Shown here piece by piece: positions 63,001 through 64,000 of a DNA stretch of 64,000 nucleotides. Numbering within the stretch: position 1 is the first letter of the stretch; every line of letters starts with the position of its first letter. The notes under the pieces were generated by a model, which did not search any database, was not told where the DNA came from, and was given only the letters and a program-made list of their open reading frames with translations. The position numbers and the translations under genes are program-made. The stretch is from NCBI GenBank assembly GCA_917880885.1, contig OU862920.1:3286001-3350000 (forward strand), read 5' to 3'. The stretch comes from Limnephilus marmoratus. Taxonomy: Eukaryota; Arthropoda; Insecta; Trichoptera; Limnephilidae.

Positions 63001-64000
63001 AGGCCCTGTAACTTTTTTTCTCTTTTCTGTCGTGTTTTCGTAATACCTTAGTTTTATTTTTCGACACCTCTGTATTGTCTCCTTCGAACGTCGTTTTCTT
63101 TCAATAAAATGCTTCGTGTAGTTGCCAGGACTGTGGCCTTGGATTTTTTTTGTATTCGTGAATGGGTTGTCATTTCACTATTCCACGAAGTTACTGCTCA
63201 AGAAGCTCAACTGCTGAAGTTATCCCATTTTTGTAAAATTTGCTCTTTTTCCGCCTATAAATTTGGCTATAACGTTGTTGAATTGCTCCACAGTGTTATT
63301 TGTCACGTTAATAATAAGACTTTCTGCATTTGCTATTAGAGACGACAATAATTGTTGAATATCAGTCCTGTTCCACAATCTTGAAGATCGCTTACTAAAT
63401 TTGGATCATTAGTATACTTCTCCGACTTGCAATAGTATGACGAACATTTTGTATGATCACCAAAAACATGGTTTGCGGCATTTTTTTGTCCATTTTCAGA
63501 TTTTTTACTTTATCACTTTGTGCCGTGTTTTCTTGCTCTTTTCTGTAATTTACTGCTCAAACTATAGCTTTTCTCATACGTAAAACGTTTGCTTCAACCT
63601 TTTTCCTTATGTGAACTGGTACAAAGCCTTTAGCGTTGTTGGTTTTTTTTCTAAGTGCTTTTATTTTATTGCAAAAATTGCGAAGTAAGTGATTTTTGCA
63701 CTTTTTTTTGTACTATGAAGTTGGGCCTGAAGCCTTGGGTTGAAGTTTCGCTAATATTGTCTTCATGTAATTAAATATTACAATTTAAGGTTTTATAAAG
63801 TTGAAAATAAAAATAAAAAGTTTTGAAGTTTAAAAAAATTATATATTTGTTTCCTTTATTTCAAACTGACTGTAATAAATATTTTAAAAAAATGTGTAGG
63901 TAAATCTATCTATAGGTAAAAGACCAACATTTTTTATTGAATTTTGAACGAACTAACACATCCTTTTTTGTATTTACTGCTTAAAGAAACTCAAAAATAC
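63001..64000 (-). pseudogene. Upstream part of the YqaJ-like relic, heavily decayed
   Basis: Minus-strand frames between about 63700 and 63000 give short lysine-rich pieces broken by stops (for example KKTTFEGDNTEVS near 63060-63100). They may be the upstream half of the same protein, but I cannot follow a domain. The last 250 bases are AT-rich with nothing recognised. Confidence 0.35.

Overview
This is an AT-rich, repeat-laden eukaryotic nuclear window. Introns follow the GT-AG rule and there is no operon structure. The transposon mixture (Copia, several LINE clades, Penelope-like GIY-YIG elements, hAT, Tc1/mariner, tRNA-derived SINEs) together with the two host genes points to an arthropod, most likely an insect. 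A hemipteran would fit, but that is a weak inference.

Host genes. (1) On the minus strand at 8036-18163 there is a complete NFXL1-type gene (NF-X1 zinc-finger family). Twelve coding exons join without any phase conflict into an 861-residue protein: C4HC3 RING-like domain, about ten NF-X1 cysteine repeats, a charged coiled coil and a C-terminal membrane anchor. An acceptor just upstream of the ATG implies a further 5'UTR exon. (2) On the plus strand, exons at 55441-55714 and 57335-57392 encode the first RRM of an IGF2BP/IMP-like RNA-binding protein; the rest of that gene lies beyond the window. Its first intron begins with a tandem array of copies of the exon-intron junction.

Layout. 1-2.7 kb: decayed LINE and dispersed repeats. 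2.75-6.35 kb: a tandem array of about 268-bp units ordered as 535-bp A/B dimers, most units carrying an open frame of about 75 codons. 6.4-8 kb: unassigned. 8-18.2 kb: NFXL1, whose introns hold a mariner deletion derivative, SINEs, LINE ends and a Penelope fragment. 18.2-21.3 kb: LINE fragment, tRNA-type SINEs, a pyrimidine-rich repeat. 21.3-25.7 kb: an intact Copia retrotransposon with identical LTRs and a 5-bp target duplication. 26-29.3 kb: a large inverted repeat with an AT-rich centre. 29.3-37 kb: Penelope-like element interrupted by a hAT element, then pyrimidine-rich repeats. 37-44 kb: short inverted-repeat elements, LINE ends, homopolymer C tracts. 44.5-48.9 kb: a decayed plus-strand LINE broken by a minus-strand LINE with an intact 962-residue APE-RT frame. 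49.3-50.1 kb: GC-rich possible solo LTR. 51.3-52.7 kb: a 5'-truncated RTE-like LINE with a 19-bp target duplication. 53-55.4 kb: SINE, LINE tail, MITE. 55.4-57.4 kb: IMP-like gene start. 59.7-60.7 kb: a Tc1/mariner-like relic. 61-64 kb: MITE, a dispersed repeat and a frameshifted YqaJ-nuclease pseudogene.

No CRISPR, prokaryotic operon or convincing functional tRNA/rRNA gene is present. The two host genes show no functional link; the rest is mobile-element strata, several of them nested so that insertion order can be read.
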